Counted from the stretch's first letter, positions 26,620 to 35,663 are shown. The stretch: 47,533 nucleotides of DNA from Anabaena subtropica FACHB-260 (GCF_014697105.1 NZ_JACJRF010000042.1:1-47533); one strand, 5' to 3'. Numbers and translations: made by a program. Notes: a model not told the origin generated them from the letters alone.

Positions 26620-28434
26620 ATGCGACTGTCACAAATGTTATTCGTTACACTGCGGGATGATCCGGCTGACGCGGAGATTCCTAGTCATAAATTGTTACTA
26701 CGTGCAGGGTATATTCGTCGCATCGGTAGCGGTATTTATGCGTATCTCCCCCTGATGTGGCGGGTACTGCAAAAGGTTTCTCAGATTGTGCGGGAAGAAA
26801 TGAACGCTACAGGCGCACAAGAATGCTTATTACCTCAGTTACAACCCTCCGAGTTGTGGAAGGAATCGGGACGCTGGGATACATACACCAAAGCCGAGGG
26901 AATTATGTTTTCCCTAATTGACCGTCGTGAACAACAATTAGGGTTAGGGCCGACACACGAGGAAGTAATTACAGCGATCGCTCGTGATATGATTTGCTCT
27001 TACCGTCAGCTACCAATACACCTATATCAATTGCAAACCAAATTCCGCGATGAAATTCGTCCCCGTTTTGGTTTAATGCGCGGACGGGAATTTATCATGA
27101 AGGACGGCTATTCTTTCCACGTGGATGAAGAAAGCCTGAAAAAAACATACCAAGATATGTACACAGCCTACAGCAATATGCTACGGCGTGCTGGTTTAGC
27201 TTTCCGTCCTGTAGAAGCTGATTCCGGTGCTATCGGTGGTTCTGGTTCCACAGAATTTATGGTGTTGGCGGAAGCTGGGGAAGATGAAGTTCTCTACACC
27301 GATGATGGAAAATATGCAGCTAACGTAGAAAAAGCTGTTTCTCTACCTGCGGATGCTGAACCATCAAAATTTACTACCTTTGAAAAACGGGAAACACCGG
27401 GAACAGAAACGATTGAAAAAGTTACTCAATTATTGCAGGCTTCCCCTACTCAAGTAGTTAAAAACGTTCTTTACCAAACAATTTATGACAATGGTTTAAC
27501 GGTTTTAGTACTGGTGATTATTCGCGGTGATCAAGAAGTCAATGAAGTAAAATTACAGAATGAATTGACGAAATTAGCCGCTAATTACGGTGCAAAAGCG
27601 ATTATTTCCTTAACGGTTCCCAGTGCAGAAAACCAACAAACATGGACAGCCAAATCTTTACCTTTGGGTTACATCGCACCGGATATTGCTGATGATTACA
27701 TAGCTGTAAACAAACAGATTCATCCTAAATTTGTCCGTTTCGTTGATAAAACCGTTGTTGATTTAAAAAACTTCATTACAGGTGCGAATGAAGCTGGTTA
27801 TCACGTCGTTGGTGCTAATTGGGGCGAACAATTTACCCTACCAGAAACTGTTGTAGATGTGCGAAAAGCAAGACCGGGCGATCGCGCTGTTCATGACTCA
27901 ACACAACTCTTAAAAAGTGCCAGAGGAATAGAAGTCGGTCACATCTTCCAACTAGGTACAAAATATTCTCAAGCCTTAGGCGCAACCTATACCAATGAAC
28001 AGGGTGAAGAAAAACCCCTCGTCATGGGTTGCTACGGTGTGGGTGTATCGCGGTTAGCCCAATCAGCCGTAGAGCAATCTTACGACAAAGATGGCATTAT
28101 TTGGCCTGTAGCGATCGCTCCTTATCACGCAATTGTGACAATTCCTAACATTAACGATACTCAACAGGTAGAAATTGCCCAAAAGCTTTACACTGAACTG
28201 AATCAATCAGGGATAGAAACATTATTGGATGACCGTAATGAAAGAGCCGGAGTAAAATTTAAAGATGCCGATTTAATTGGTATTCCTTATCGAATTGTCA
28301 CCGGACGAGCCATTACCAACGGGAAGGTTGAAGTTGTAGAAAGGGCGACTCGCCAATCTCAAGAAATCCCCATTGATGAAATAATTACAACACTCAAACA
28401 GTGGATTAAAGCAGCAATAGAAAATAAAAATTAA
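26620..28434 (+). CDS. proS: Prolyl-tRNA synthetase, bacterial type
   Basis: A 604-residue class II aminoacyl-tRNA synthetase that charges tRNA-Pro. Motif 1 is in [19 protein letters not shown]. Motif 2 contains [19 protein letters not shown]. Motif 3 is [10 protein letters not shown] near residue 470. Between motifs 2 and 3, residues about 224-407 form the INS editing domain of bacterial ProRS, which removes mischarged Ala. The anticodon-binding domain is at the C-terminus ([12 protein letters not shown] to the end). Starting at [15 protein letters not shown] gives the standard N-terminus. A strong inverted repeat follows at 28444. Confidence 0.97.
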   Translation: MRLSQMLFVTLRDDPADAEIPSHKLLLRAGYIRRIGSGIYAYLPLMWRVLQKVSQIVREEMNATGAQECLLPQLQPSELWKESGRWDTYTKAEGIMFSLIDRREQQLGLGPTHEEVITAIARDMICSYRQLPIHLYQLQTKFRDEIRPRFGLMRGREFIMKDGYSFHVDEESLKKTYQDMYTAYSNMLRRAGLAFRPVEADSGAIGGSGSTEFMVLAEAGEDEVLYTDDGKYAANVEKAVSLPADAEPSKFTTFEKRETPGTETIEKVTQLLQASPTQVVKNVLYQTIYDNGLTVLVLVIIRGDQEVNEVKLQNELTKLAANYGAKAIISLTVPSAENQQTWTAKSLPLGYIAPDIADDYIAVNKQIHPKFVRFVDKTVVDLKNFITGANEAGYHVVGANWGEQFTLPETVVDVRKARPGDRAVHDSTQLLKSARGIEVGHIFQLGTKYSQALGATYTNEQGEEKPLVMGCYGVGVSRLAQSAVEQSYDKDGIIWPVAIAPYHAIVTIPNINDTQQVEIAQKLYTELNQSGIETLLDDRNERAGVKFKDADLIGIPYRIVTGRAITNGKVEVVERATRQSQEIPIDEIITTLKQWIKAAIENKN

Positions 28435-28443
28435 CTCTTCAGG

Positions 28444-28480
28444 AATGCAGAGTCATAAATATTCTCCCTGTCTCTGCATT
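28444..28480 (+). terminator. Probable proS terminator
   Basis: AATGCAGAG (28444-28452) pairs perfectly with CTCTGCATT (28472-28480), beginning 10 bp after the proS stop codon. The following TCTAATTAAATT is T/A-rich but lacks a long T-run. Confidence 0.55.
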
Positions 28481-29014
28481 TCTAATTAAATTGTGAAGAA
28501 TCTCAAGAAAAAATAACATTTACAGATTTACATAATTTGACAGGTGACGAATTTTAAGTCTCAATTCTAAAATGAAGAATCAATAAGAATTCAGAATCCA
28601 GAATTCCAGAAGGTAGGGTTTTTCCTATCACCTAATTCTAGACAATAAATATATAATTTAGTGAAGGTGTGCAACCCGATATATTTATCCATCAGTTGTA
28701 CAGCAGTCATTATGACTCCTGACTCCTGACCTCTGAATTCTCAAATGAGAAAGTGCAGCATTTGAATCTACAGAGTTATCCTTTAGGTTTTTGGAAACTC
28801 TCCATTTGTCAACATCGTCCTTAACCAGGCTGCTCTTCACAAAAAGACTATCTTTAGGAATTACCAATGAGAAGTCAAACTCATGGTTTGGGCAAAGGGT
28901 ATAGGGATATGGAGGTGTAGGTTTCCAAATCCTTACACCCTCACACTCTGACCTCAAATAAATTATCTCTATGTGTAAGTCCTGTTTCAGCCCCCAGTCA
29001 GGAAGGTTTTAAAT
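28481..29014. other. Intergenic region between proS and the GerMN gene
   Basis: About 530 bp with no convincing gene. It contains degenerate heptamer-like strings (GACTCCT, GAATTCA). A 90-codon minus-strand frame (28685-28957) has no recognisable protein character and I did not keep it. The promoter of the GerMN gene is probably in the last 100 bp. Confidence 0.4.
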
Positions 29015-29629
29015 ATGAATAACCAACAAGGATCTAACCGTATATCTTCGGGTGTAATTGCAGCAGTCTCAGCAGCAGTTGTAGCAGTCGGTGGTGGTGT
29101 GGCTTGGATAACTTCCCAATCCCAGAATACTCCCACACCATCAAACCCTTCTCAAAGCGTCCAGCAACCAGGACAGCCAACAACCAAACAGCCAGGTAAC
29201 GAGCAAACGGCTAGTGTTTATTGGCTCCAACCAAAAGGCAATAATGTTGATTTAGTCCCCCAACAAGTGAGAGTAGCGGCTGTACAGCCAAACCAAGTTT
29301 TAGAAAAAGCTTTTCAAAATTTACTAGCAGGGCCAACAGAAGGAACAGATTCCACCACCATTCCCCAAGGAACTAAGCTATTAGGGCTAAAAATAGAAAA
29401 TAATGATGAAGTACACGTTAATTTGTCTGAAAGTTTTACCAGTGGTGGTGGTAGCACTTCAATGATGGGTCGAGTAGGTCAAGTTGTTTATACTGCTACA
29501 AGTTTAAACCCCAATGCCAAAGTGTACATTGAGGTAAATGGAAAACAATTGGATGTTCTAGGCGGTGAAGGTGTGGTGTTAGATCAACCCCTAACTCGTG
29601 AAAGCTTTAAGAAAGATTTTCCGCTTTAG
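29015..29629 (+). CDS. GerMN domain membrane-anchored protein
   Basis: A 204-residue protein. A transmembrane anchor or signal lies near residues 12-33 (GVIAAVSAAVVAVGGGVAWI), followed by a Ser/Pro/Gln/Thr-rich linker to about 65. The GerMN domain covers about 68-185 (VYWLQPKGNNVDLVPQQVRV, NLLAGPTEGTDSTTIPQGTKLL, VHVNLSESFTSGG). GerMN was first seen in spore-germination proteins, but it is widespread in non-sporulating bacteria, where its role is unclear; an envelope or peptidoglycan-related role is plausible. It converges on the ArsR gene; an STRR lies between. Confidence 0.85.
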   Translation: MNNQQGSNRISSGVIAAVSAAVVAVGGGVAWITSQSQNTPTPSNPSQSVQQPGQPTTKQPGNEQTASVYWLQPKGNNVDLVPQQVRVAAVQPNQVLEKAFQNLLAGPTEGTDSTTIPQGTKLLGLKIENNDEVHVNLSESFTSGGGSTSMMGRVGQVVYTATSLNPNAKVYIEVNGKQLDVLGGEGVVLDQPLTRESFKKDFPL

Positions 29630-29671
29630 TACAAAAGTCAACAGTCAAAGAGTCAAAGGTCAACAGTTGTG

Positions 29672-29699
29672 GACTCATGACTCATGACTCATGACTAAT
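29672..29699. repeat. STRR: GACTCAT x 3 plus GACTAAT, containing the ArsR stop codon
   Basis: Four 7-bp units with strict period. The last unit, GACTAAT, contains CTA at 29695-29697, which is the TAG stop codon of the minus-strand ArsR gene. Confidence 0.85.
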
Positions 29700-30039
29700 T
29701 TTTATTTAGCACCCTAAAATTACGGGCTTGCTGTTCTAACCTTGTAGCAAGGCGATCGCAAACCCGATTACATAACTCAAAAATCATCTCATCTTCCACC
29801 CGATAGTAAGCGCTAGTCCCTTCACTGCGACGGCTAAGGATTCCGGCTTGCCACATTACTTTAAGGTGTTTAGAAACATTTGCCTGCGAAGTCTGGGTCG
29901 CTTCTACTAATTCCTGTACGCACTTTTCTTCATCCCTTAGTAAGTGCAATAGCCGCAGACGCATCGGCTCACTTAACAGGCTGAAGTATTCGGCTACTTG
30001 TTGCACCACTTCTTGAGATACAGGCAACGCTTGTTTCAT
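29695..30039 (-). CDS. ArsR/SmtB-family winged-helix regulator
   Basis: A 114-residue repressor of the ArsR/SmtB family. The winged-helix recognition region is CVQELVEATQTSQANVSKHL (residues 40-59). Only one Cys (Cys40) is present in the alpha-3 box, which is Cys-Val-Gln here instead of Cys-Val-Cys. Two more lie in the last helix, Cys90 and Cys94. The usual As/Cd alpha-3 pair is therefore missing and the sensing chemistry is unclear; redox or another metal are options. Its upstream region holds a 9-bp direct repeat (30072-30097). It lies downstream of accB on the same strand, with a 75-bp gap and probably its own promoter. Its stop codon sits in an STRR. Confidence 0.88.
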   Translation of the reverse strand: MKQALPVSQEVVQQVAEYFSLLSEPMRLRLLHLLRDEEKCVQELVEATQTSQANVSKHLKVMWQAGILSRRSEGTSAYYRVEDEMIFELCNRVCDRLATRLEQQARNFRVLNKN

Positions 30040-30071
30040 CAGGATTGACCCGCAGGACTGACATTTTTACC

Positions 30072-30097
30072 AATGACTCATTGAGAGTAATGACTCA
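30072..30097. promoter_or_regulatory. Candidate ArsR operator: AATGACTCA direct repeat
   Basis: AATGACTCA at 30072-30080 and again at 30089-30097, 17 bp apart, with CTCATTGAG-like partial symmetry between them. The pair lies 33-58 bp upstream of the ArsR start codon, where a promoter and autoregulatory site are expected. Confidence 0.4.
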
Positions 30098-30114
30098 CTT
30101 ATATACATTAATAC

Positions 30115-30663
30115 TTAATCTGGTTTAATTCTCATCAAAGGTTGATTATATTCCACAGGTTCTCCGTTTTGGACGAGAATTTCGATCACTTGTCCAGAAA
30201 TATCAGCCTCAATTTCATTCATCAGCTTCATCGCTTCGATGATGCAGACGGTTTGGCCTTGACGGATGCGATCGCCTACTTCCACAAATGGCGCTTCACC
30301 TGGTGCAGGAGCGCGGTAGAATGTTCCCACCATCGGGGAAGGTACTTCTGCTAATTTCTGGTCAATTATTTTTCCTCCTGGTTGTGAGCCAGAACTAGTC
30401 GCCGTACTATCTGAAATACGGTTTGTCCCAGCTTCCGGAGATAAATTGGGAGTAACCTGGGTGACAATCGGTACAGCCGATGGCAATCCCGAACCAACCA
30501 CACCACTCAAGGGTGCTGGAGCGATCGGCACAATTTGATTGCTAACACTCACCGATTTACGTACTGTTAATTCAAAGTCATCACTTTTGAGTGTTACTTC
30601 TGCAATATCTGTTTGTGCGATAGTTGTCAGCAGTTGACGGATTTCGTTAAAGTCCAATGGCAC
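30115..30663 (-). CDS. accB: Acetyl-CoA carboxylase biotin carboxyl carrier protein
   Basis: The 182-residue BCCP subunit of acetyl-CoA carboxylase, which carries carboxybiotin for malonyl-CoA and fatty-acid synthesis. The C-terminal biotinyl domain (about 105-182) has the biotinylation site EAMKLMNEI with Lys146. The N-terminal part (1-40) is the partner-binding region, joined by a Pro/Ala/Ser-rich linker. The order efp then accB on the same strand is the standard bacterial arrangement. The efp-accB gap is about 190 bp here and includes a hairpin at 30805. Confidence 0.97.
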   Translation of the reverse strand: MPLDFNEIRQLLTTIAQTDIAEVTLKSDDFELTVRKSVSVSNQIVPIAPAPLSGVVGSGLPSAVPIVTQVTPNLSPEAGTNRISDSTATSSGSQPGGKIIDQKLAEVPSPMVGTFYRAPAPGEAPFVEVGDRIRQGQTVCIIEAMKLMNEIEADISGQVIEILVQNGEPVEYNQPLMRIKPD

Positions 30664-30800
30664 AGTTTTTATTACCTCGACCAGTCCGTAAATTAAGAAT
30701 AATTAATACCAATTTTCCAAAATTAAGCCACAAGTGCAAACTCAGAAATCCTCATGGAATCTAGGTTTTTGAATTTTGAATTGGTCTAAGTGTGGCAGGG

Positions 30801-30828
30801 ATTTAATCCCTAAATAGGGATTGAAATC
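30801..30828. repeat. Single CRISPR-repeat-like hairpin
   Basis: AATCCCTA (30805-30812) and TAGGGATT (30815-30822) form a perfect 8-bp inverted repeat separated by AA, followed by GAAAT. The string AATCCCTA...TAGGGATTGAAA resembles the 3' part of Nostoc-type CRISPR repeats. Only one copy is present, so it is not an array. It lies in the leader of accB (minus strand). Confidence 0.35.
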
Positions 30829-30855
30829 GGGATTTGTTCTCGAATGAGAGAAAAC

Positions 30856-31413
30856 CTATTCCCTGCCTATGTATTTGTCATCACGGGTATCAATTTTGAT
30901 GCGTTCACCTTGAGAAATAAACAAAGGAACCATCACAGTTGCACCAGTTTCTACAGTTGCCGGTTTAGTGCCACCTGTAGCAGTGTCACCTTTAACACCT
31001 GGATCAGTTTGTGTCACTTCCAAGACTACAGAGTTAGGCAGTTCTACTTCCAGCACTTGCTCACCCCAACGAATAACGTTGACTTCCATACCTTCCTTCA
31101 GGTACTTGACGCGATCGCCAATTTGTACAGCACTGAGTCGTCCCTCTTCGTAGGTTTCCATATCCATAAAGACGAATTCATCGCCCTCTTTATAGGTATG
31201 CTGCATCGTAATTTTTTCCAGAGTAGCTTGTGGTACACTTTCCCCAGCCCGGAAAGTTCTTTCTAAAACTTTACCGCTTTGAACGTTTTTGAGAGTTGTC
31301 CGAACAAAGGCAGAACCCTTGCCAGGCTTAACGTGAAGGAAATCTATCACTCGCCATACAGACCCATCTAAGACAATGGATACACCGGGTCGAAAATCGT
31401 TACTAGAAATCAT
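30856..31413 (-). CDS. efp: Elongation factor P
   Basis: A 185-residue EF-P, which relieves ribosome stalling at consecutive prolines. The three-domain layout is normal. The loop that reaches the peptidyl-transferase centre is [10 protein letters not shown] with Lys32 at the tip. The C-terminal signature region has [19 protein letters not shown] chose the ATG at 31413 ([10 protein letters not shown]), which matches the family; an upstream ATG at 31461 in the same frame would add 16 unrelated residues. It is the upstream partner of accB. A degenerate GTCA-type heptamer repeat lies just upstream (31482-31509). Confidence 0.96.
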   Translation of the reverse strand: MISSNDFRPGVSIVLDGSVWRVIDFLHVKPGKGSAFVRTTLKNVQSGKVLERTFRAGESVPQATLEKITMQHTYKEGDEFVFMDMETYEEGRLSAVQIGDRVKYLKEGMEVNVIRWGEQVLEVELPNSVVLEVTQTDPGVKGDTATGGTKPATVETGATVMVPLFISQGERIKIDTRDDKYIGRE

Positions 31414-31481
31414 GAAGCTTTCAACTTTTGGAAGACAATCGGCATTTATTGTACCCTTCAAGGGTCGTAATTAGGTAATTA

Positions 31482-31509
31482 GTCAGTTGTCATTTGTCAT
31501 TCGTCAGTG
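31482..31509. repeat. Degenerate STRR upstream of efp (GTCAGTT, GTCATTT, GTCATTC, GTCAGTG)
   Basis: Four 7-bp units with the shared stem GTCA and a variable tail. The 7-bp period is exact, and it lies in the efp promoter or leader region. Confidence 0.65.
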
Positions 31510-31618
31510 GTCTTCAATCTCTAGTACCTCATCCCTTGACTACTCATGACTCGTACTGTGGGAAGATGATTGATGGGTTACGCCTAGTCAACAATTTGAT
31601 GCTGCATTGAGCTATTCC

Positions 31619-32725
31619 ATGTTGAATTTATTAAAATCCTGGCTGAAAAACAGCCTCATGGCAATACTGTTAGTAACAATATTTTTAGGCATAAATACAG
31701 CTGGCTGGACACCCTCCAGTAACGCCGCTTTGCCCTCTGGAAATGCAATTACTGACGGTAGAGCTTTATTGCGGTACGCACTCCCGATAAATAATAAGCC
31801 AGTACGCGAGCTGCAAGCCAGTCTAGAAGATATTTCTGCCCAACTGCGTGCAAATCGCCGATGGAGTGCTGTCTCCAAAGACCTGAGCAAAGCATCCCGC
31901 ATTCTTGATAAACCTTCACAAATCCTAACAAGCGTTCCGGAAGAACGCCAAACTCAAGCCGAAGCTTGGATTAACGAATTAAAATCTGGTGTGGGTAAAG
32001 TTCAAGAACTTGCACAGTCCAAAGATAAAGAACAAGTCCTCTTAGAGAGAGCTAAATTGCTCAATTTAGTCTCCCTCTTAGAAGAGTCAATGGTGACAGG
32101 ATTTCCTTTTGAAGTTCCCGAAGAGTACAATAACCTTCCTCAACTTAAAGGACGTGCCACCATAGCCATTAAAACCAACAAAGGTGACTTGGCTGTTGTT
32201 GTAGACGGGTATAGCGCCCCCGTCACTGCTGGAAACTTTGTAGATTTGGTGCAACGAGGATTTTATAATGGCTTAGAATTTACTCGTTCTGAAGAATCTT
32301 ACGTCCTACAAACAGGAGACCCACCAGGAAAGGAACAGGGTTTCATTGATCCCAAAACAGGGAAATATCGAGCTATTCCTTTAGAAATTCTCGCAGAAGG
32401 TGATAAAAAACCAACCTACGGGATTACTTTAGAAGATGCTGGTCGTTACCTGGATATGCCAGTACTACCTTTCTCTTCCTTTGGCGCATTAGCAATGGCT
32501 CGTCCTGAAACCGAAGTCGATGGCGGTTCCTCTCAAGTCTTCTTCTTCCTGTTTGAACCAGAACTCACCCCCGCCGGACGTAACCTCCTAGATGGTCGTT
32601 ATTCAGTTTTTGGCTATCTCATCGAAGGCAGAGAGATTTTAGATAAACTAAAAGCCGGCGACAAAGTCGAATCAGCCACGGTAGTTCAGGGACTAGAAAA
32701 TTTAGTCCAACCCCAGCCAGCCTAA
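31619..32725 (+). CDS. CYP38/TLP40-like cyclophilin-type peptidyl-prolyl isomerase, exported
   Basis: A 368-residue protein. An N-terminal signal region (about residues 10-37, LMAILLVTIFLGINTAG, then SNAAL) points to export to the thylakoid lumen or periplasm. Residues about 40-165 form a helical domain. The cyclophilin domain follows from about 175 (IAIKTNKGDLAVVVDGYSAPVTAGNFVDLVQRGFYNG). This architecture matches plant CYP38/TLP40 and its cyanobacterial relatives, linked to photosystem II assembly. The catalytic Arg/Phe set of active cyclophilins looks altered (LEFTRSEES, VLQTGDPPG), as in CYP38, so isomerase activity is uncertain. I prefer the ATG at 31619; a TTG at 31607 is in frame. Confidence 0.88.
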   Translation: MLNLLKSWLKNSLMAILLVTIFLGINTAGWTPSSNAALPSGNAITDGRALLRYALPINNKPVRELQASLEDISAQLRANRRWSAVSKDLSKASRILDKPSQILTSVPEERQTQAEAWINELKSGVGKVQELAQSKDKEQVLLERAKLLNLVSLLEESMVTGFPFEVPEEYNNLPQLKGRATIAIKTNKGDLAVVVDGYSAPVTAGNFVDLVQRGFYNGLEFTRSEESYVLQTGDPPGKEQGFIDPKTGKYRAIPLEILAEGDKKPTYGITLEDAGRYLDMPVLPFSSFGALAMARPETEVDGGSSQVFFFLFEPELTPAGRNLLDGRYSVFGYLIEGREILDKLKAGDKVESATVVQGLENLVQPQPA

Positions 32726-32815
32726 TCTATCAAGTTCGTAGTAAGTACTTTAGTACTTAATTCACCAAACTAAAGGGCTTACTACAAACACAAACTAAAA
32801 TTTTTGTTCCTCTTA

Positions 32816-33388
32816 CTAAACAAGACTTCCCGCAGCCAACACCTGCTCAACAGAAATGGTTATTTCTCCAAAAGTCCGCGATACAACTTTCTGGTCGCCA
32901 GTAAACACCGTCTCCTCGTAAAATCCTTCTTCCAGCAGCAACACAGAGATTTTTTTCTCTAACGGGTCTACAATCCAATATTCCAACACTTCAACCGCCG
33001 CATATTCAGACCGCTTGTAGCGATAGTCTCGTTTTACCGAATCTGGACTGACTACCTCTACAATCAATAATGGTGGTGACTCAAACACTGCTGACACGTT
33101 GAGCAATTCTCTTGCTTGTTCCTGCGTCACCACTGACAAATCAGTTAGCCTAGATTTATTTCGCCCCGTCCTTACCCCAGTTTCCCGAAAGGTTAGCCAA
33201 GATAAACTCAACCGCTTAATTTCAGTATCCAGTAATTGCTCCAGGAATTTAGCAATCAAGAAATGTTCAATCGTTGGGGGGTTCATTAATTCCAGCCTGC
33301 CATCCACCAGTTCATAGCTAAAACCACTGCCATCATCATAAGTTAAATACTCTTCAAAAGTAAGATTTGTCACTGGTGTAGCTACCAT
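32816..33388 (-). CDS. Uma2-family protein (DUF820, PD-(D/E)XK fold)
   Basis: A 190-residue Uma2 protein. The N-terminus MVATPVTNLTFEEYLTYDDG is characteristic. SYELVDGRLELMNPPT precedes the core, LTDLSVV holds the acidic residue, and LLIVEVVSPDSVKRDYRYKRSEYA gives the Glu and Lys of the nuclease-type fold, followed by EYWIVDPLEKK. It lies between the CYP38-like gene and thiL on the opposite strand, and has no evident partner. Activity and biological role of the family remain unknown. Confidence 0.9.
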   Translation of the reverse strand: MVATPVTNLTFEEYLTYDDGSGFSYELVDGRLELMNPPTIEHFLIAKFLEQLLDTEIKRLSLSWLTFRETGVRTGRNKSRLTDLSVVTQEQARELLNVSAVFESPPLLIVEVVSPDSVKRDYRYKRSEYAAVEVLEYWIVDPLEKKISVLLLEEGFYEETVFTGDQKVVSRTFGEITISVEQVLAAGSLV

Positions 33389-33447
33389 CCCAACAGACCC
33401 CTAGACGATACCATTATCGTAACTTGAGGGAGTGGGGAGCAGGGGAA

Positions 33448-33496
33448 AACTAATGAGTAATAAGTAATGAGTAATGACAACTGACTAATGACTAAT
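33448..33496. repeat. STRR carrying the thiL start codon
   Basis: Seven-bp units in tandem: GAGTAAT, AAGTAAT, GAGTAAT, GACAACT, GACTAAT, GACTAAT. The thiL ATG (33488-33490) is formed at the junction of the last two units (CTA-ATG-ACT). Upstream of it is a purine-rich GGGGAGCAGGGG stretch. Confidence 0.88.
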
Positions 33497-34492
33497 ATCA
33501 AAGATATTGGCGAACAAGGACTTTTGGAAAGATTACAGCGTTTCTGTCCACCAGAAATTATTGGTGATGATGCGGCGGTATTGGTGACAGAACCAACGCA
33601 ATGTTTGGTAGTTACTACAGATATGCTTGTTGATGGGGTGCATTTTAGTGATATCACCACTTCCCCTGAAGACGCTGGTTGGCGTGCTACGGCTGCAAAT
33701 TTGTCAGATTTAGCGGCTATGGGTGCTACTCCCTTAGGAATTACTGTGGGATTAGGACTTCCTGGTGATTTGAGCGTCAGTTGGGTGGAAAGCCTATATC
33801 AGGGGATGACAGAATGCCTGCAACAATACCATACCCCGATCGTAGGTGGAGATATAGTGCGATCGCCTATCACTAGTTTGTCCATTACCGCTTTCGGTCA
33901 AGTTTACCCCAATCGCATCATCCGCCGTTCTACTGCTCAAGTCGGGGATGCGATCGTTGTCACAGGTGTTCATGGAGCCTCCCACGCAGGCTTACAATTG
34001 CTCTTAGACCCCAAAATAGGCAAAGACCTAACCACTGAAGAAAAGAATGCTTTAATCAAAGCACACCAGCGTCCCCAGCCACGATTAGATGTCCTCCCTC
34101 ATCTCTGGAAAATTTTCGCATCCCAACTCCCCATCCCTGTATCCGGCATGGATAGCAGTGACGGTTTAGCAGATGCTGTATTACAAATCTGCCGCGCCAG
34201 TGGTGTTGGTGCAGTTCTAGAAAGCGCCCAAATTCCTCGACCAAAAGCATTCGACCATTGGCTAACAGAAGAACAAGCATTGAAATATGCTTTATATGGT
34301 GGCGAAGACTTTGAATTAGTGCTATGTTTGCCACCAGATTTAGCAAACACTCTAGTACAAAGCTTAGATCAAGGTGCAGTCATTATCGGAAGCATCACAT
34401 CAGATTCAAACGTATCATTGCTCCATCAAAACGTAAAAATCCCTGACCAAGTACTCACTCTTAGTCAGGGATTTCAGCATTTTAGTCAATAG
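33488..34492 (+). CDS. thiL: Thiamine-monophosphate kinase
   Basis: A 334-residue ThiL, which phosphorylates thiamine phosphate to the active cofactor thiamine diphosphate. The AIR-synthase-like fold shows IGDDAAVL (25-32) and TTDMLVDGVHF with metal-binding Asp residues, NLSDLAAMGATP, and GMDSSDGLADA. The N-terminus MTNIKDIGEQGLLERL is typical of cyanobacterial ThiL from residue 5 onward. The ATG itself is provided by the tandem repeat, and no alternative start precedes the first conserved residues. The last codons include the arms of an inverted repeat (34437-34474) that probably ends gap2 from the other strand. Confidence 0.92.
   Translation: MTNIKDIGEQGLLERLQRFCPPEIIGDDAAVLVTEPTQCLVVTTDMLVDGVHFSDITTSPEDAGWRATAANLSDLAAMGATPLGITVGLGLPGDLSVSWVESLYQGMTECLQQYHTPIVGGDIVRSPITSLSITAFGQVYPNRIIRRSTAQVGDAIVVTGVHGASHAGLQLLLDPKIGKDLTTEEKNALIKAHQRPQPRLDVLPHLWKIFASQLPIPVSGMDSSDGLADAVLQICRASGVGAVLESAQIPRPKAFDHWLTEEQALKYALYGGEDFELVLCLPPDLANTLVQSLDQGAVIIGSITSDSNVSLLHQNVKIPDQVLTLSQGFQHFSQ
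34437..34474 (-). terminator. Probable gap2 terminator embedded in the thiL 3' end
   Basis: AAATCCCTGAC (34437-34447) and GTCAGGGATTT (34464-34474) are an 11-bp perfect inverted repeat with a 16-nt loop. Read on the minus strand, the stem is followed by TTTTTACGTTTT, a good U-run. It lies 60 bp past the gap2 stop codon and within thiL codons. On the plus strand no long T-run follows. Confidence 0.7.
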
Positions 34493-34533
34493 TCCATATT
34501 CAGAAAGCTTGTAACTATTGACTATTGACTAAA

Positions 34534-35547
34534 TTAAACCCATTTTTCAGCCACTAACTCTGCTAAATCGAGAACGCGTTGGCTGTAACCCCACTCGTTG
34601 TCATACCAAGCCATGACTTTTACTAGGTCATTGCCCATAACTAGAGTCAAGCTTGCGTCAATGATGGAAGAAGCATCAGTTCCTTGATAATCCGACGACA
34701 CCAATTGCAGTTCACTGTAGTCCAAAATACCTTTGAGTGAACCTTCAGACGCGTCTTTAAGAGCTTGGTTGACTTCTTCAGTAATAGTACGCTTCTCAAC
34801 CTGAACTACGAAATCTACCATTGAGACGTTTGGGGTAGGTACGCGTAAGGCAACACCATTAAGCTTGCCTTTGAGTTCTGGGATGACTAACGCCACTGCT
34901 TTTGCCGCGCCGGTAGAAGTGGGAACAATGTTAATGGCCGCTGCCCTTGCCCGGCGTACATCGCGGTGAGAAGCGTCTAATAAACGCTGATCACCTGTGT
35001 AGCTGTGGGTGGTTGTCATTGTGCCTTTGATGATCCCGAATTTTTCGTTCAACACCTTAGCAATGGGAGCTAGACAGTTGGTTGTACAGCTGGCATTACT
35101 AATAATGTGGTGTACGTTGTGATCATATTCGTGATGATTGACACCTATCACGAAAGTACCGTCCTCATTTTTACCAGGGGCAGTGATCAGAACCTTCTTA
35201 GCTCCAGCATTAACGTGCTTCAAAGCACCTTCTTTGCTGGTAAACACGCCTGTTGCTTCGATAATCAGGTCTATTTCCCACTCTTTCCAGGGCAAGTTTT
35301 CTGGATTACGGTCAGATACGCATTTAATGGTCTTACCGTTAACGGTGATAGAGTTATCATCAGCCGTAATGTCAACATCCTTTAACTTCCCAAGCATCGA
35401 ATCGTACTTTAGGAGGTGAGCATTAGTTCTCGGATCTGATGTGTCATTAACAGCTACAAGCTCTATATTGCTATTTTGCCGTCCCAGCCAGCAACGTGCA
35501 AAGTTACGCCCAATACGCCCGAAACCGTTGATTGCGACTCTAATCAC
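34534..35547 (-). CDS. gap2: Glyceraldehyde-3-phosphate dehydrogenase, Gap2 type
   Basis: A 337-residue GAPDH. The N-terminal NAD(P)-binding motif [10 protein letters not shown] is at residues 6-15, and the catalytic Cys154 lies in [12 protein letters not shown]. The C-terminus has [15 protein letters not shown]. The [20 protein letters not shown] region and [19 protein letters not shown] resemble the photosynthetic Gap2 enzyme, which uses NADPH in the Calvin cycle. Confirming Gap2 over the NAD-specific Gap1 needs an alignment. It lies 116 bp downstream of nadD on the same strand and converges on thiL. Confidence 0.93.
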   Translation of the reverse strand: MIRVAINGFGRIGRNFARCWLGRQNSNIELVAVNDTSDPRTNAHLLKYDSMLGKLKDVDITADDNSITVNGKTIKCVSDRNPENLPWKEWEIDLIIEATGVFTSKEGALKHVNAGAKKVLITAPGKNEDGTFVIGVNHHEYDHNVHHIISNASCTTNCLAPIAKVLNEKFGIIKGTMTTTHSYTGDQRLLDASHRDVRRARAAAINIVPTSTGAAKAVALVIPELKGKLNGVALRVPTPNVSMVDFVVQVEKRTITEEVNQALKDASEGSLKGILDYSELQLVSSDYQGTDASSIIDASLTLVMGNDLVKVMAWYDNEWGYSQRVLDLAELVAEKWV

Positions 35548-35663
35548 AGTGTCTTGCCCTCTGTATATATGCCTATAAGTTTATATCTTTGACCCCAATC
35601 ATATCGCAAAGGGGGAGGGTATTTATAACCATAAAGTGTTAGATCGAAAAAAAAACACATATT

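Noticed and set aside
28685-28957. 90-codon minus-strand frame between proS and the GerMN gene
   Set aside because: No recognisable motif, odd composition, and it lies in degenerate repeat-like DNA. Most likely chance.
30805-30822. CRISPR array
   Set aside because: Only one repeat-like hairpin is present; there are no spacers, further repeats or cas genes. Reported only as an orphan-like hairpin.
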